A stretch of DNA of 64,000 nt from Emydura subglobosa (lineage: Eukaryota; Chordata; Testudines; Chelidae). Of the stretch, positions 45,168 to 57,550 are shown piece after piece; position 1 is the first letter of the stretch; each line of letters starts with the position of its first letter. Location: positions 58,858,148 to 58,922,147 of the forward strand of contig ML679966.1 of NCBI GenBank assembly GCA_007922225.1. The letters run 5' to 3'. The notes under the pieces are model-generated. The model had not been told where the DNA came from. It saw nothing but the letters and a program-made list of their open reading frames with translations, and searched no databases. Made by a program: the position numbers and the translations under genes.

Positions 45168-45742
45168 ATCATAGAAGATTAGAGTTGGAAGGGACCTCAG
45201 GAGGTCATTAGTCCAATCCCTTGCTCAAAGCAGGACTAACCTCAGCTAAATCATCCCAGCCAGGGCTTTGTCAACCTGCAACTTAAAAACCTCCTAAAGT
45301 TGGAGATTCCACCACCTCCCTAGGTAACCCATTCCAGTGCTTCACCACCCTCCTAGCGAAAAACCTTTTCCTAATATCCAACCTAGATCTCCCCCACTGC
45401 AACTTGAAACCGTTGCTCCTTGTTCTGTCATCTACTACCATTGAGAACAGCCTAGCTCCATCCTCCCTGGAACCTCCTTTCAGATAGTAAAAGGCTGCTA
45501 TCAAATCCCCCCTCATTCTTCTCTTTTTCAGACTAAACAAGCCTAGTTCCCTCAGCCTCTCCTCATAAGTCTTGTGCTTCAGCCCCCTAATCATTTTTGT
45601 TGCCCTCTGCTGAACTCTCTCCAATTTATCCACAACCTTTGTCTAATGGGGGGCCCAAAACTGGACACAGTACTCCAAATTTGGCCTCACCAATGCCAAA
45701 TAGAGGGGAATAATCACTTCCCCCTATCTGCTAGCAATGCTC
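45168..45742 (-). mobile_element. CR1 LINE 3' end, young-looking
   Basis: A minus-strand CR1 whose 3' end is at 'agaatcatagaagattagag' (45168 on). 5' truncated near 'ctgctagcaatgctcctca'. Its last coding part is still open for 116 codons, in contrast to the other CR1 copies here, which suggests a more recent insertion. Confidence 0.92.
45283..45633 (-). pseudogene. CR1 ORF2 C-terminal fragment, still open
   Basis: A 116-codon open frame matching the C-terminal part of CR1 ORF2. It begins [20 protein letters not shown], continues with [17 protein letters not shown] and [13 protein letters not shown], and ends with [20 protein letters not shown] before the stop. These are the well-known last segments of the avian and reptilian CR1 polyprotein. 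The catalytic reverse transcriptase and endonuclease domains were lost by 5' truncation. The first Met is internal to the original protein, so this is a fragment and not a gene. Confidence 0.9.
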
Positions 45743-48700
45743 CTCACATAAACACCACTTCATCTCCTCTTTTCTCCTCCTTGATTTTATCATGATTCCC
45801 CTTAAAAACCTCACACATTAGTATGTCAACTATAGGTATGCCTATTAAAACACTCAACAAAGCACATCTTTATGAGATATGCACAGCCAAGACAACTTGC
45901 CACATATTCTTGTATCTCCTTGCCCTCTCCTTCCTCCATTTGATTTCTTACTTGCTTTTTTTTAATTTTTAGGGTTAGAACATTGCTTATATGCCACAGT
46001 CCTTTGTAGATGGCAGTTCAGAGTCACACTGTTCTAGGAGGAGTACTGAAGAAGCTCTGGGTCAGGCAAGCGCTGGTATATGGGTGCATAGTCTGCACAA
46101 GCTTTAAGAATGGCATAGAGCGTTCTTCGTAGTTCATCACCCCATCTCAGGTAAGTTTTTCCCTATGGATTTGGGGCCAGCTGTGGATTGCTATTATGCA
46201 AAGAAAATTCCCTGGAAACTGAGTATTGGAGCAGGGTGAAGCAGCTAAAAGCGGAGGCAAGAATCTGTGAGAAACATAGCTCAGCAAATGGAGCCAGAAT
46301 GGTGACTTGTCATATATATTGTACACTTCAGAATTAATCATTTTGCATTATACAGTTAAGAAGAGAATCTGATGCACACTCCATGCCATACAATTGTGAT
46401 CATGCTTATTGGATTGAATTATATTGTAATTGTGCACACTACTGAAGATCAGATGTTTAAATCACATATGCAAAATTTGGTAGGTGCATTCTGCCATGAG
46501 CTTCTGAAATATCATTAACATTTTTCTGCCTCTCTGATCCTCACAATAAAGGAAACTTGTGTAGGTTTGGGGCTCAGTGAAGCCTTTCACTTCTTGTTTA
46601 TTTTTAAAAAGGATGCTTTGCTATTAGAATTCTTGCAGTCAGAATAAAACGTTTAAATGCAAGATATAAGAAAAAATAAATTATTTCAGTACTGTATGGA
46701 GGCAAATAATAATGATGCCCATAGGTGAATGGTTAGTTGATTCTGAGCCACTGAAATGAGGGACAGCTTGATTATATTCTAATCACAACAAAAACAAACA
46801 TAAGATCTTTGAAGAGAGTGTGGACCAACTCTTGCATATTGGTGGATTTCCTATCTTCATCTATCTGTAAAATTAATAATCGCTTGGGTTAGACTTACTG
46901 GATCAGAGCCTGACCTGGAGCCAAGGAGCAATCAGCCCAGATCCAGGCAGCAATTGCAAAAGTTGACTTGAAAGGCCATCTTTACATTCCACTGATTTCA
47001 GAGTCACTCTTCACTGGCCAGACTCTGGCATACATTACAACAGGCTAGAGGTATTTATACACCAACTGCCATCAGCTTACAGGGGCTATTTCAGCAATTA
47101 GAGATAAGCTGGGTATAAAAGACTATCCTGGCTTTTTCCCCAGCCATGTCCCCTACGTCTCTAGCCAGGAGGGGTGGGATGTGGTATAGAAGCTACTAAA
47201 GTGACCTCATGCCACCTCTACAGTGGGGAAAGTGTCCAATGGCCAGCTAAGTTAGCATCAGGGCAGCTTTGCTCTGCCAGCTTTAGATTTGCAAAGCTGT
47301 CTCAAAGCATGCAAAAATCACGCCCATTGATTTTGTCTGATAATAAAACCCCATAAAAGGGATGAGCCAAACAGGAGTCCACATCATTTTACTGAGGACT
47401 TTTCCATTGCTCAATATTTTATAGGAGACATCTGGTCAAGTTACATCTCACTGCATGACTCTCATAGCATAACATTTAATTTCCATAGTTATGTGTAACT
47501 AGGGTCAGCATTTATAGTTTCTGTCTCCTTATACCACATGTAATAATGAGGATGTAATGTCCTTTATATAAACTCCATGACAAAATGTCACCAATGAGAC
47601 ATCGCTGGCAAAACTTTGTAGTACGTGATGTATTTGACAAGATGTAAGTTTTGTAACCTATGCAACCATAGCACACCAATGAACCATTGTGTTAAGTAAA
47701 GTTACAATCTAGCTTCCAACTTATCAGATACGTAGTACCATATATTCATATTTAGATACATACATTCTCAAAGTAGGTATTGGTACACATTTGCTGGTCA
47801 TGCAGAAATACTCAAGTAATCTTAATTTTGAAAATTTTAAAATCTTTAAAAATCCTGTGAAATTTTCATTGAGATTTGCTGACACACAGTGATGTCAGTC
47901 CTGCCAGACAACATGTTGCGACTTGCTGCAACTCTAGAACTTTGTGTGCTAGAAATTGCAGCTGATCCAAGTACAGAAAACAAAGTCTTTGTGCATTTGG
48001 TTACTCATGTACGCAAATGATGGAAATATGCTTCTTTGGATGATGAAGTGGTTTTTTTAAGCAGATTTGGGAGGAAAAAAAGACTTCATTAGGTATCTTA
48101 CTCTCGGGAAAGCTATAAATGAGGAAAGAAAAACACTTGCAAAAATTTGAGCAACACAAAAACATTTTGACAAATATCTTGAAAATGACAAACTGGTCCA
48201 ATTCATGTAAACCATGAGCCTTGTGTACACAAATAAGAGAATCTGCATGCCAAGATAAGAGTGTTATCGAAGTAGTGAACATGACTCCAAAAGAGTCTGG
48301 AATAGATACTACCCAAAAGTCATTTAGGTAATACTACAGAAAGTGCTTAAAATAAGTGCATATATTTGCACATAAATATGTATATATCTGCATTGAGATG
48401 AAAAAAAGATGATATATTTTTAAAAGCCATTTTATGATGCTTGACATTATCCACTATATGATTGACTGACAAAAATCACTGTTTCATAACAGTATTTCTC
48501 AAGATAGTTGCTCCCAATATAAAAGTTATTTGTATGTCACTAATTCAGTTTGCTCTTGTAGGGGGAAAGCAAGGGAACATCTGATGACTCTTAGAAAGCA
48601 GCACATCCGAATCATGAGAACAGCTGGAAATGAAGAGGTTGACAAAGTAAGGAAAGAATCACAATAAGATATTAGATTTCCTTCAGCAACGAATTTCTTT

Positions 48701-50339
48701 AGGATTAAGCAACCGAAAGTACAAGTTTCAGCTGTACATAGAGATTTAGGAATTGATAAATAGCAGCCATTTATCAGATCAGCCAAATGCAGTGGGAGCA
48801 CTTGAAAAACCAAGACCAGTTTTGGAGATAATACCAGGGATTGTAGGCTAAGTATAGGGAATCACCCTGAAACCCAAATCTCTCTAAAACTGGAATGTAC
48901 TTTTAAAGTGCAGCCATTGTACTATAAAACTTTCCTGAGTTCATCAACATCAAATATCAATTGATCAGCAAATATACAAACTGGAACCTTAACTGGACTT
49001 TTTACACTCATATCATATTCATTCAGTTCTTTATCAGTATCCCTCCTCTGTAGCATCTATGGTTCCAGGGGTAGAGTCCACATGATCTTCCCCCACAATT
49101 CACTCTGAGGACCACATTACGTCCAATGAACCCTAGATTTTTTGTGTCGATGGTCAATCTCAGCCCTTGTCTTGCTAGCCTTCTAGAACTGTACCAGATT
49201 TGTAATGTACAGTGCCTCCTCTACATAAGTATCAGCACCTATATCCTCTAGAACATTAACAACTTCTCTACTTAAAAAGGAAGCAAAGACCAACCAGTCA
49301 GAAGAAGGAAGAAACACTTTGCTAGGATAAGCTTAATTTACAAGTGCAGGTGAGGGTGGGAAACAGGGTAAAGGAAAAGGCATCAGAATCAAGAAGAATA
49401 GCTGTATAAATGAATAATTAACAACAATAATCAGATACTTCTTACCTCAGATAAACCACATCACTTCTGCCAGTTAATTACAAACAGAACACCACAAACA
49501 ACAAAAGCAAAGCAGATGCACTCCACCGTCACTCTGTAAGTCTCAGGTGGCCAATGTGTATATACTGCTCTTTGTGATGGAGCGCTACAGGGCTTACTGA
49601 AGAAAGGTCAGTTTACAATGAATAGTCAAATAAACGTAGGTTGCCTGGCTGTCAGTTGGGTGCAGTGGCAATTCTCATACCCCTTTCAGCTCTCTGCTAA
49701 CTTTCACACTGACCAAGTCTTTTTTCACCTCAGAGCCCTTTTCTAGCTACCAAAGCACAATATACATAGCACTCACTGATAAGGTGTCATTGCATTTCAA
49801 GGCAGGAGATCATTTTCTGGAATGGAACTGATCCTCGGATAGCTTCTAATGCAATGAGTGAGTTTGGCAATAAGCTCTGTCCACTAGGACCATGAAGTCT
49901 GAGGCTCCTTCTTGCCTTACCCCTTTGCCTAGGTCTGGGAAGGTTGGCTCAACTCTCTCCTTACAGATGACTTATGATTGTTTTGATGAGGGATAAAACT
50001 GTATGCTTCTGGTCCTGGTTCCTCTTGATGGGAAGCAAAATGGTGAGTGTCTTTTTCACATCCTCTGCAGAGAGCTATTGCATCCCCTGCCATTGTTGGA
50101 AGTTGATTCACTTACCTTCTCCCAAAAAATGCACTTGGTGCTGGATGCAGATTTTGGAGCAGACCCATGAGCGGGCTATTCTGGGCATGGGGTTGGTCAT
50201 CAGTCACATCAGTCAGACACATCAGTCAGGCTCTTGGTCCACTAATATGTCCTCTTTTCTGCCTCAACCATCACTGGCTATTCCATTTGTGAGGAACTGT
50301 ACCTTTAAGTGGCTCATGTTGGATAATACACAGAGTCAT
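45743..50339. other. No firm feature in 4.6 kb
   Basis: The longest stretch without an assigned element. The segment 46900-47350 is somewhat GC-richer. Minus-strand frames near 49800-50111 read partly smoothly across frameshifts, but I cannot place them in a family. No tRNA or microRNA-like hairpin was noticed. Confidence 0.5.
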
Positions 50340-50720
50340 TCCCGAGGGGTAGCCATGTTAGTCTGTATACAGCAAAAACAACAAGAGTTCTTTGGCACTT
50401 TAAAGACTAACAAATTTAATTTCAGCAGGCATAAGCTTTCATGAGCCTCAGCTCACTTCCTCAGATGCAGAGGTAGAAATGATACAGCAAATGGGTAACA
50501 TATAAGAGGCATCATATACAAGCGCATAGAGAACAATGGGATAGGTGGATAAAAGCCGGGTACTTGAGGTCTAATGACAACCATTGAGTAGGAGGTGAGA
50601 ATGAGTGATCAAAGCAATTTACCTCTTGTAATGAGAGGGTCATGTTATGTAACTTAGAGGCAGCTGGAACCAAGATGCTGAATGAAGCAGATCTCTGTCA
50701 AGCATCGTGTCTCTGAATGA
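50340..50720 (-). mobile_element. Penelope-like 3' end with degenerate hammerhead core
   Basis: The plus strand reads 'ggggtagccatgttagtctg', 'tttggcactttaaagactaa' and 'gcataagctttcatgagcc', the antisense of a very common turtle repeat end that I attribute to Penelope-like elements. On the minus strand CTGAGGA (50458-50464) precedes a stem TGAGC/GCTCA and then GAAA (50437-50440), the layout of a hammerhead ribozyme core with CUGAUGA changed to CUGAGGA. Confidence 0.6.
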
Positions 50721-50857
50721 TTTCTGAACACTATACCAGTCTCAAGTGCACATACAGGCAATTCTTCAGTTTAATTTCTCTAGCTGCTGCTTTTATGCTG
50801 CTCCATCTGTGGGAGTAGTTGGGAGTGGCTTTCCTCAGGCCCCTAAAATGTCAAAGG

Positions 50858-50925
50858 ATTATTATTAATTATTATTATTATTATTGTATTACAAAAGCAC
50901 CTACAAACCCCAATGGAGATTGGCG
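50858..50925 (-). mobile_element. SINE 3' tail with ATT repeats, antisense
   Basis: A run of ATT units (50858-50886) followed by 'tgtattacaaaagcacctac' is the antisense of the SINE tail ending in AATAATAAT. It is followed by 'ggcctgattctactca', one arm of the palindromic family. Confidence 0.7.
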
Positions 50926-51654
50926 GCCTGATTCTACTCAGGTAGCCTTTTTGTAGCAATTTGTTAAGATAATCTTTTTGGAAAAGTGAGAACACTATCC
51001 ACAGAAGATTAGTACTGTATCTTTTATGATAATAAGGTACTAGTTACTGTGAAAGCTCCAGTATTCACTCCCAAAGTAAACTTGGTGTTTTTGCTGTTTT
51101 GCAAAGTAGTGACTAGAAGGATATCTAGACATTTTGCAAATCTTTTTTTCTGATGGTGTGGATAGAGATGGGTGAAATATTTGGTTTGAACATTTTTACT
51201 AACAACATTTATATAGCTGAGCAAATAATTCACAATGAATAATTTGACAAATTTAGCTTCCTTTTCTGCTTCCAGAATATCAGGTCACAGATCATCATTT
51301 CTTCACATGTATTCAACAATCTTTTTCTTAAAGTATTTTTTGCAGTATGGATTGGTCCTGAATATTTTACTGTGAATAGTCCCGATTCAAAATTCACACT
51401 TTGTTGGCTAGTTATCAGTGGTCACATAAGTTACTTGGCACTGTTTCTGTTGTCTGACTGCATTAATGTAACTCCAACACAAGGAGTTAAAGAAAATAGT
51501 ACAGTCTACTAAATAGTACAGTTCTCCTATTATAAGGATTTGAAGGTTCCTGTAAGAGATTTAAACTGATCCACGTATGCCTTAGGCAACATGTAAACAA
51601 TTGAAATGATTTTTAAAAACTCAGTATGGAGAAGATTTTAACTTACTGTAGGTA
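50926..51654. other. No feature seen
   Basis: AT-rich unique DNA apart from the short GGCCTGATTCT word at its start. Confidence 0.55.
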
Positions 51655-51830
51655 CCTATCAGTAACCCATTTTATAGACAGGTGCACTAAGACACAGAGA
51701 AGTTAAGTTATTTATGTAAGGTCACAGAGCAAATCATTGTGAGAACCAGTATTGGAACACAGGCCAGCTTACTATTATGAGCCACGTTTTATCCAGTAGC
51801 TCATGCTGCACCATCTCTCCTCACCCCCAG
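51655..51830 (-). mobile_element. MIR/CORE-like SINE, antisense
   Basis: 'ccattttatagacaggtgca', 'gacacagagaagttaag' and 'aaggtcacagagcaaatcat' are the antisense of the SINE body. 'gccacgttttatccagtagc' near the right corresponds to its tRNA-like head. Confidence 0.75.
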
Positions 51831-51964
51831 TCCTCCAAGGCAAATAACTTACTTCCCTAAATCTTAAAATGTAGCAATAATATTTACTACTGGTGAAATC
51901 TGAAAACGTAGTTTTTAATGAGTGCATGGCCATAGTCAGGTACTGTACTGTACATAGGTGGGTA

Positions 51965-52015
51965 CTGTAAAGTAAGTATTCTTATCCCCCATTTTACAGA
52001 CAGGAAATGGAAACC
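51965..52015 (-). mobile_element. SINE body fragment, antisense
   Basis: 'cttatcccccattttacaga' with 'caggaaatggaaacctgag' repeats the body seen at 51655-51830. Confidence 0.6.
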
Positions 52016-52109
52016 TGAGATCTTATCCTGAAAGGTCCTAAGTCCCGCCAGGAAACCTTGGCAGCTCACAGGAGTAGACCCACAGAGAGATTAAGAGCTA
52101 GATGGAACC

Positions 52110-52255
52110 TAGTAGAGTGAACTAGGCATAATCTCAGGAGCCAAGTGATTTGTGTTCTAATCTTAATTCTTGCAATGATTTGTTGCATGACCCTGGGAAA
52201 GTCACAACGTCTCTGTTTCTCAGTTTTCCCATTTGTATCTTGGGATCATGTTATA
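52110..52255 (+). mobile_element. MIR/CORE-like SINE
   Basis: 'ttgttgcatgaccctgggaa' , 'agtcacaacgtctctgtttc' and 'cagttttcccatttgtatct' are the plus-strand body of the same SINE type. The tail is not preserved. Confidence 0.72.
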
Positions 52256-52827
52256 TAGAGAGTCCAGATTCTCTAGTGAATTTACAGTCCCTTGATGTTG
52301 TTCAAGCAATGTAAAGACAATGTGATATGGCTGCAACTGCCCAACAGAGAATTTCCCTAAGGTAAGAGAACTCCTTTGCTGGGCTTTACTGTGCTGTGTT
52401 CTGGGTCTGGGTCTCTGCTGTCCCTTCTTCTACCCCATTATTTGTGATAGGAGGGGGAATGATGGAGTTGTACAAAACTCTTCCAATCCTCCACTGATAT
52501 CGGTGGTACCATTTCAGATTGCCCAGCAGCAGCTTTCACTTCCATCAGGGACAGGTCAGACATCCATCAGGAAACCAGAATCAGTGCCCATTCCCCTCAG
52601 CTTCACTGAGCAGAGTTCTGGTGCAGCATAGAACCAGGCCCATGCTTCAGGGCAAACAATTTGCAACACACAAATTGAACCTTTTTTCTATTGGTAGATT
52701 TTCTCTGATATGACTGACTCTTACTCATTTGTTTGCTATTCCCAGTTGTTTAATAAACTCTAGTCTGGTCAGACACAAACTTGAACAAAACTTTGATTGC
52801 ACTAATGTGCAAGGTCTAGATATTACT
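52256..52827. other. No feature seen
   Basis: No gene or repeat recognised. Short frames only. Confidence 0.55.
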
Positions 52828-52895
52828 TACTCCTGCCATGAGTGCAGGGGACTGGACTAGATGACCTCTCAAGGGCCCTTCCAGATCTATGATTT
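52828..52895 (+). mobile_element. CR1 3' tail (first of two)
   Basis: 'gtgcaggggactggactaga' then 'gacctctcaagggcccttcc' and 'agatctatgattt' is a CR1 3' terminus. Confidence 0.85.
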
Positions 52896-52897
52896 AG

Positions 52898-52977
52898 TTG
52901 GGGTTTGCCCCGCTTTGAGCAGGGAGTTGGACTAGATGACCTCCCGAGGTCCCTTCCAACCCTAATTTTCTATGATA
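52898..52977 (+). mobile_element. CR1 3' tail (second of two)
   Basis: 'gctttgagcagggagttgga' then 'ctagatgacctcccgaggtc' and 'aattttctatgat' is a second CR1 3' terminus, in the same orientation and from a different subfamily than the one just upstream. Confidence 0.88.
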
Positions 52978-54154
52978 GCTAATAAAAGGAGTGGAGAAAC
53001 TGAAATCCTATTTAAAAGTCAATGAACTGCTTGGAAGAAATCTGTCCTTACTATTTGTAAAAAACTAATGTATACACCTTTTTCATAACTAAATAATGCT
53101 TGTAGAATGTCATAAGTGCAAACTATTATTAAAAGTTGGAAGAAGTGAGAGCAGAACTTGGACCTTTCCTTCAACCCCCTCCCCTCCCCCCATCTATGCT
53201 AAGTCAATGACACTATGTGATCCTTTCAGGAGGTTGGGGGAAAGAAGACAGCAGCAGCACCTCTTCTTCCTAGAAAGATTGCAAAGAAGGTGCTTTTTGG
53301 GGACTTCTTCACTACAAAAAATATTAAGTCTCCTAAAATTTTGCTAAAAACAAATTACTGTGTTGGAAAAATCAAATGAAACAATTAGCAAGATATGTCA
53401 TCCTAATTACAAGTATCACCAAATTAATCCAACCTTTCCTGAATCCCTTTCAGTCCAAGAGGATGCTATTGTTTGTAGAATTGCCCTGGACAGCTGGTCA
53501 CTTATGGGTTAATTACTCATTATTATGGACTTCTATTATGGTAGTTCCTATTAACCCCAATAAAGAAACAAGACCTTACTGCGGTAAGCACTGTATGACT
53601 AATAAAGAAGACAGACCCTGCCCTAAGTAGTTTACCATCTAGTGATTACTTCTGCTGATGCTATCACAACCTCAGTGTTGTGGTTTTTGACACCTTGTGT
53701 CTTCTACAGTAGCAGGCATGAAGATTTATAGATATCCTTGATTTCTAATTGTACATTTTAAAAATTCTTCTCATCTTTAGATATTTAACTCATTCTCACT
53801 GTGAAGACTTGTGCATCTTCATTATCAAGTAATTTGCTTAGATCTTTGAATATTAGATTTGTAGGCATCCTTTGGCAGAAAGATACTCCAGAATGTGGAG
53901 TCTGCATGATAAATAAAACTGTCATGTTCATTTTGGATTTGCTCCTGTAAGACGTCGGAAAAACAGCCCTCTTTAGCATCTACATTTTCTCTATACATGG
54001 TAGAAAAACAAATGCCATCTGATATTCTACATCTGCAAAACCAAAAGACTAATGAAACTAAGCAACTCTACAGACAATTTCATAAGGAGATTCTACACTG
54101 TCACCCTGAGATGCCTCCCTCACAGAGGTATCTTCAATCCACTCTTTGCAGCAA
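52978..54154. other. No feature seen
   Basis: Unassigned DNA with a C-rich patch near 53170-53195. No supported gene. Confidence 0.55.
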
Positions 54155-54218
54155 GGGTGGAATCCTGGCTCCACTGAAGTCAATGGTAAAATTTCTAGAG
54201 CAGACGAGATTTCACCCC
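54155..54218. repeat. Palindromic element with GGGTGGAATCCTGG end
   Basis: 'gggtggaatcctgg' at the left faces 'gagatttcacccc' at the right, around 'ccactgaagtcaatggtaaa'. It matches 16773-16838 in ends and core. Confidence 0.65.
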
Positions 54219-54892
54219 AAATTCCTGAATCCCGTTGTCTTGTTACATGCCACTGTGAGGTTGCCAGCTCATCACTATCCAGCCTTCAGTGCTTCTTGCC
54301 AGCCACGCACCTGTGTGGTATCACTGCCCCATCTTCTAGTCATCACAACTATAGACAAAGTCTGTGATAAATTCAGGTGGATGGAAACAGTTCTCTTGAA
54401 GGAAGGGAACTGCCACCTCTCTCTCATTTCTATCACTGGCTCAGATTCTCACAGCGCTCCTGTATCTATGTGCTGTGATGATCATTGTCAGGCCACATGG
54501 CTTTTCTTCATCTCTCTCTCTGGATTTTCAGAATATAGTCAGGGGTAGTCTGCGTCAGGTTGCAGCCCTTTCTATTTATTCCCACAAATAACGTCAGTCA
54601 GTGAGTGGGAAAGAACTTGCTACTTTATACACTATGTTGATGGGGTTTTTTTTGTTCTTTTTTTTTTTTTTCCCTGACTGCGGGCCGGGAGTCCAGAAAG
54701 CTAGATGAAGTTATTTCCCTACATCATTCTAAATGTATACGAAATACTAAATATATACCAAAAAAGGAAGAATTTAAGAATATTTACTTAAAATACTTAC
54801 TTTGAAGTCACTGATAATACTCACCTGCTTGAAATTAAGTACACGTGTACATAAGTGTGTACTTATTGGCAGGGTTGGGGCTGCATGTTCTT
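54219..54892. other. No gene seen; T-rich run
   Basis: A T-rich run (T8, then GTTC, then T14) lies at 54645-54671. The frame from 53997 that reaches into this stretch is treated as chance. Confidence 0.6.
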
Positions 54893-55016
54893 TGTGGTGG
54901 ACACTATCTTTATTTTCTTATACTTGTGTACAGGGCCTACCTCAATAGTGCCACAGTCCCTGATTGCTCCTCCTAGATGCTATTGCAGTACAAATACAAT
55001 AAAATAACAATAATGC
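54893..55016 (+). mobile_element. SINE 3' half
   Basis: 'acttgtgtacagggcctacc' then 'gattgctcctcctagatgct' and 'gcagtacaaatacaataaaa' with 'taacaataatg' is the SINE 3' half and tail. Confidence 0.75.
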
Positions 55017-55744
55017 AGTGGGAAAGGACCCCCATGCAATCAAAAGCAGTCATATAAGTGTACTTGGATTCACCAACCGCATAACGGGGGTCATAAGTTA
55101 TATAAGAAAAAAGACAACATGGTGTGGTTTAGTACCGCCCAATACAGTAGATGTATTTATGAATGGAGGATTCTGTCACACTATAGCCCCATTGGCTGCA
55201 GGACTGAGATCCATATAAGGCTTGCATATTTAAATTTAATTGAGCATGAACACAGGTGGTCCTTTTGTTTTGTCTAGAAATCTATATATTGTACTAATAC
55301 AAAAAAGTAACCCATTTGTTTCTGATTGGCAATTCTTGTGCACATAAATCTAAAGTAATTAAAAAATCTTTTATAGCTCTTTCATGCTTTGAAAAGGTGC
55401 AGGTTTTTGTGCACATAATTTTTGTCATGATGGGGAAATATTAATTGCCTCAATTGCTTTAAAAACGGAGGCTTTTAGAAAACAAATATAAATCATTACA
55501 TTTTAAAGAAACTTCCAGAGAATCCCATGTCCTGGAGAGTCTGCGCAATGTTCCTCTGATTTTTATTTGAATTATTTTCCCTTAGCAGGCCTGATTTAGG
55601 GACAGGTGACACAGTCAACTGCCTAGACTGCCTGGGTTGGGGAGCGCTGATCTCAGGGTGCTGTTTTGTTGTTAGCAATAAAAAGGAAAATAAAATGTTT
55701 GAAGTAAAATGTTTCATGTATTCCATATGTGGATTCATTTTTCA
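55017..55744. other. No feature seen
   Basis: AT-rich sequence with no recognised element. Confidence 0.5.
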
Positions 55745-56062
55745 CTAGCCTCTTAGAATGTTCTGGACCTTTGTAGAATCTTGTGGAACCTTCCAGACAT
55801 TCTGAGAACTAAATTTTTCTCAACCCTCCAAAATTGTTGTCAGCCATGCCCTCGTGGTATTAGGAGTGTCGTCAGTCAGTCAGTGAGATATAAGAATGAA
55901 CTGAAGTGAAGGGAGAGCCAGCTGCAATACTGCGAACCTTGTTTTATTGTGTACTTGTGAAAGTGTACTTGTGTTTTAAGACTTGAAGAGTGTAAGCAAC
56001 TAATAAAAGACATATTTAATGAGATGCCAGAGAACTTTTGAACTAAAGGACTAGGGTTAACA
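55745..56062 (+). mobile_element. Candidate solo LTR
   Basis: LTR-like order: repeated TAGAAT(G/C)TT(C/G)TGG words at 55754-55785, a TATA-like 'gagatataagaatg' near 55885, and AATAAAAG near 56002 followed by about 50 bases to 'gggttaaca'. No TSD is found, so both ends are approximate. Confidence 0.38.
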
Positions 56063-57124
56063 TTCTAAGGCTGTCATCTACTATAACACTATTTAATATT
56101 GGTCCATCCAAAGTTGGTGCACAGTTCAATTTCTTGATGTTACTACATTTCAGTTATTCTTAAAATTAAAAAGTTTCTATAAGCTTAGAGGAAAATTTTT
56201 ATTTGCTTATATATGGCATGCATAAATACAGATTTACAGATTCTAGCATGCAGATGTATTGTCTTATATGACAGGGATAAACCACGCACACAAATTGTGT
56301 GCCTCAAAGTTATGAAATGGGCTACAAATGCAATAAAAAAATAAGGTATTCAAAAGTTTAACAAATGAAAGGGACAGGTGCCAAAGCCACTCCTCGGCTG
56401 GAGCACCTTTTGGTCTATGGCTGGTGCTGTCCTCTAGTATAATTATTTTGCCACATAGCCTAATAACATTTTAAAGGAATGAATCAACTGGAATAACATA
56501 TTTCCGCATACAAAAAATAATAATAATGCAAGTTGGGTTACTCATTTATCTTTGAAGTGTCTACATTTTACTGTAGAGTTTATGTTTATGATTTACTGCA
56601 AACTACTTCCCTCCAAATTTGTATTACGCTTTAACTTTTAACTTCTATTTAGTATTATGTATTTTCAAAAATAGCAACAACTTCCAGTTTATATACATTA
56701 TTTTTAGTTTTACAGAATTTTAATGAGACAGTTCTACTCAGTGTGCAACTTATTTGTTCACTGATAGACTCTTTTCTATTATTCCAAATTTAACATATAT
56801 AAACCTTTTCCATCCCAACGACCATCGTTTCTTGCTGTTTTTATTTTGGTCCTAAAAGGGCCACCCCCCCATTCTCACCCCTAACCCCTTTACTTTTTTC
56901 TCTGCTATATTGATTATCTTCAGTATTTCTTTTCTAACCTACAGTCTTGGCCTCTGTTTTATAATGGTCTATTTCAAAAGACGACTGACCTCTTATGACC
57001 CCATCGGGAACACAGGTATAGCTAGATTGGATGAGAAGAGCTGATTTCTATTAAAATGAACATAAAGGAAGTCATTTCAACAGGAGAAAAAAGAATATCA
57101 GCCATTTAAACAAAGAAGCGAGGG
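56063..57124. other. No feature seen
   Basis: AT-rich DNA, no gene or named repeat. Confidence 0.55.
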
Positions 57125-57550
57125 TGTACTCAGTCCCTCCACTCCCTATGGCAGAGCTCTCTCGAGTGGGTTTGAGCCCCCACAAGGGAATCAGTTGGTT
57201 GGAGTGGATGTAGCCTCCTGATTCAATGGCAGCACTATTCAGTAGTCAGGGAAGTCACTGACCACCTGCAGCACCACCCTCCCGCCTTGGCACTGCACCT
57301 CAATTCTGGCCCGGTGTGGAGGAAAAGCCTGGGGGGGCCAGTGGAGCGTGAACCTGCTCCACATTCACCCTACAGTGGCGGCTCCTGTCCCACGGGGCAG
57401 GGCCCAGATCCCCATGCCATGGGTTGTGACCTGGTGCACAGGGTCATGACAGAGGGATGATGGGGCCAAAATTGAGTGAGTGGAGTTGTGACTTAGCACA
57501 CAGGGTCACGGCTCCACTCTGTTTTGGCACCCTTGGTTTCATGATTTCTG
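57125..57550. repeat. GC-rich repeat with GTTGTGAC...CACAGGGTCA units
   Basis: Two units about 75 bases apart read 'gttgtgacctggtgcacagg' and 'gttgtgacttagcacacagg', each followed by GTCA and then by a GG(C)CC or CTCCACT block. The family recurs at 62740-63250. It looks like the interior of a GC-rich non-autonomous transposon. Confidence 0.55.

Noticed and set aside
49974..50444. 156-codon plus-strand frame
   Set aside because: It runs into the Penelope-like end at 50340 and has no domain. Antisense readings near 49800-50111 looked suggestive but could not be placed.
53997..54548. 183-codon plus-strand open frame, the longest in the window
   Set aside because: No recognisable domain, and its middle part is translated from the short palindromic repeat at 54155-54218. 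Treated as a chance frame.
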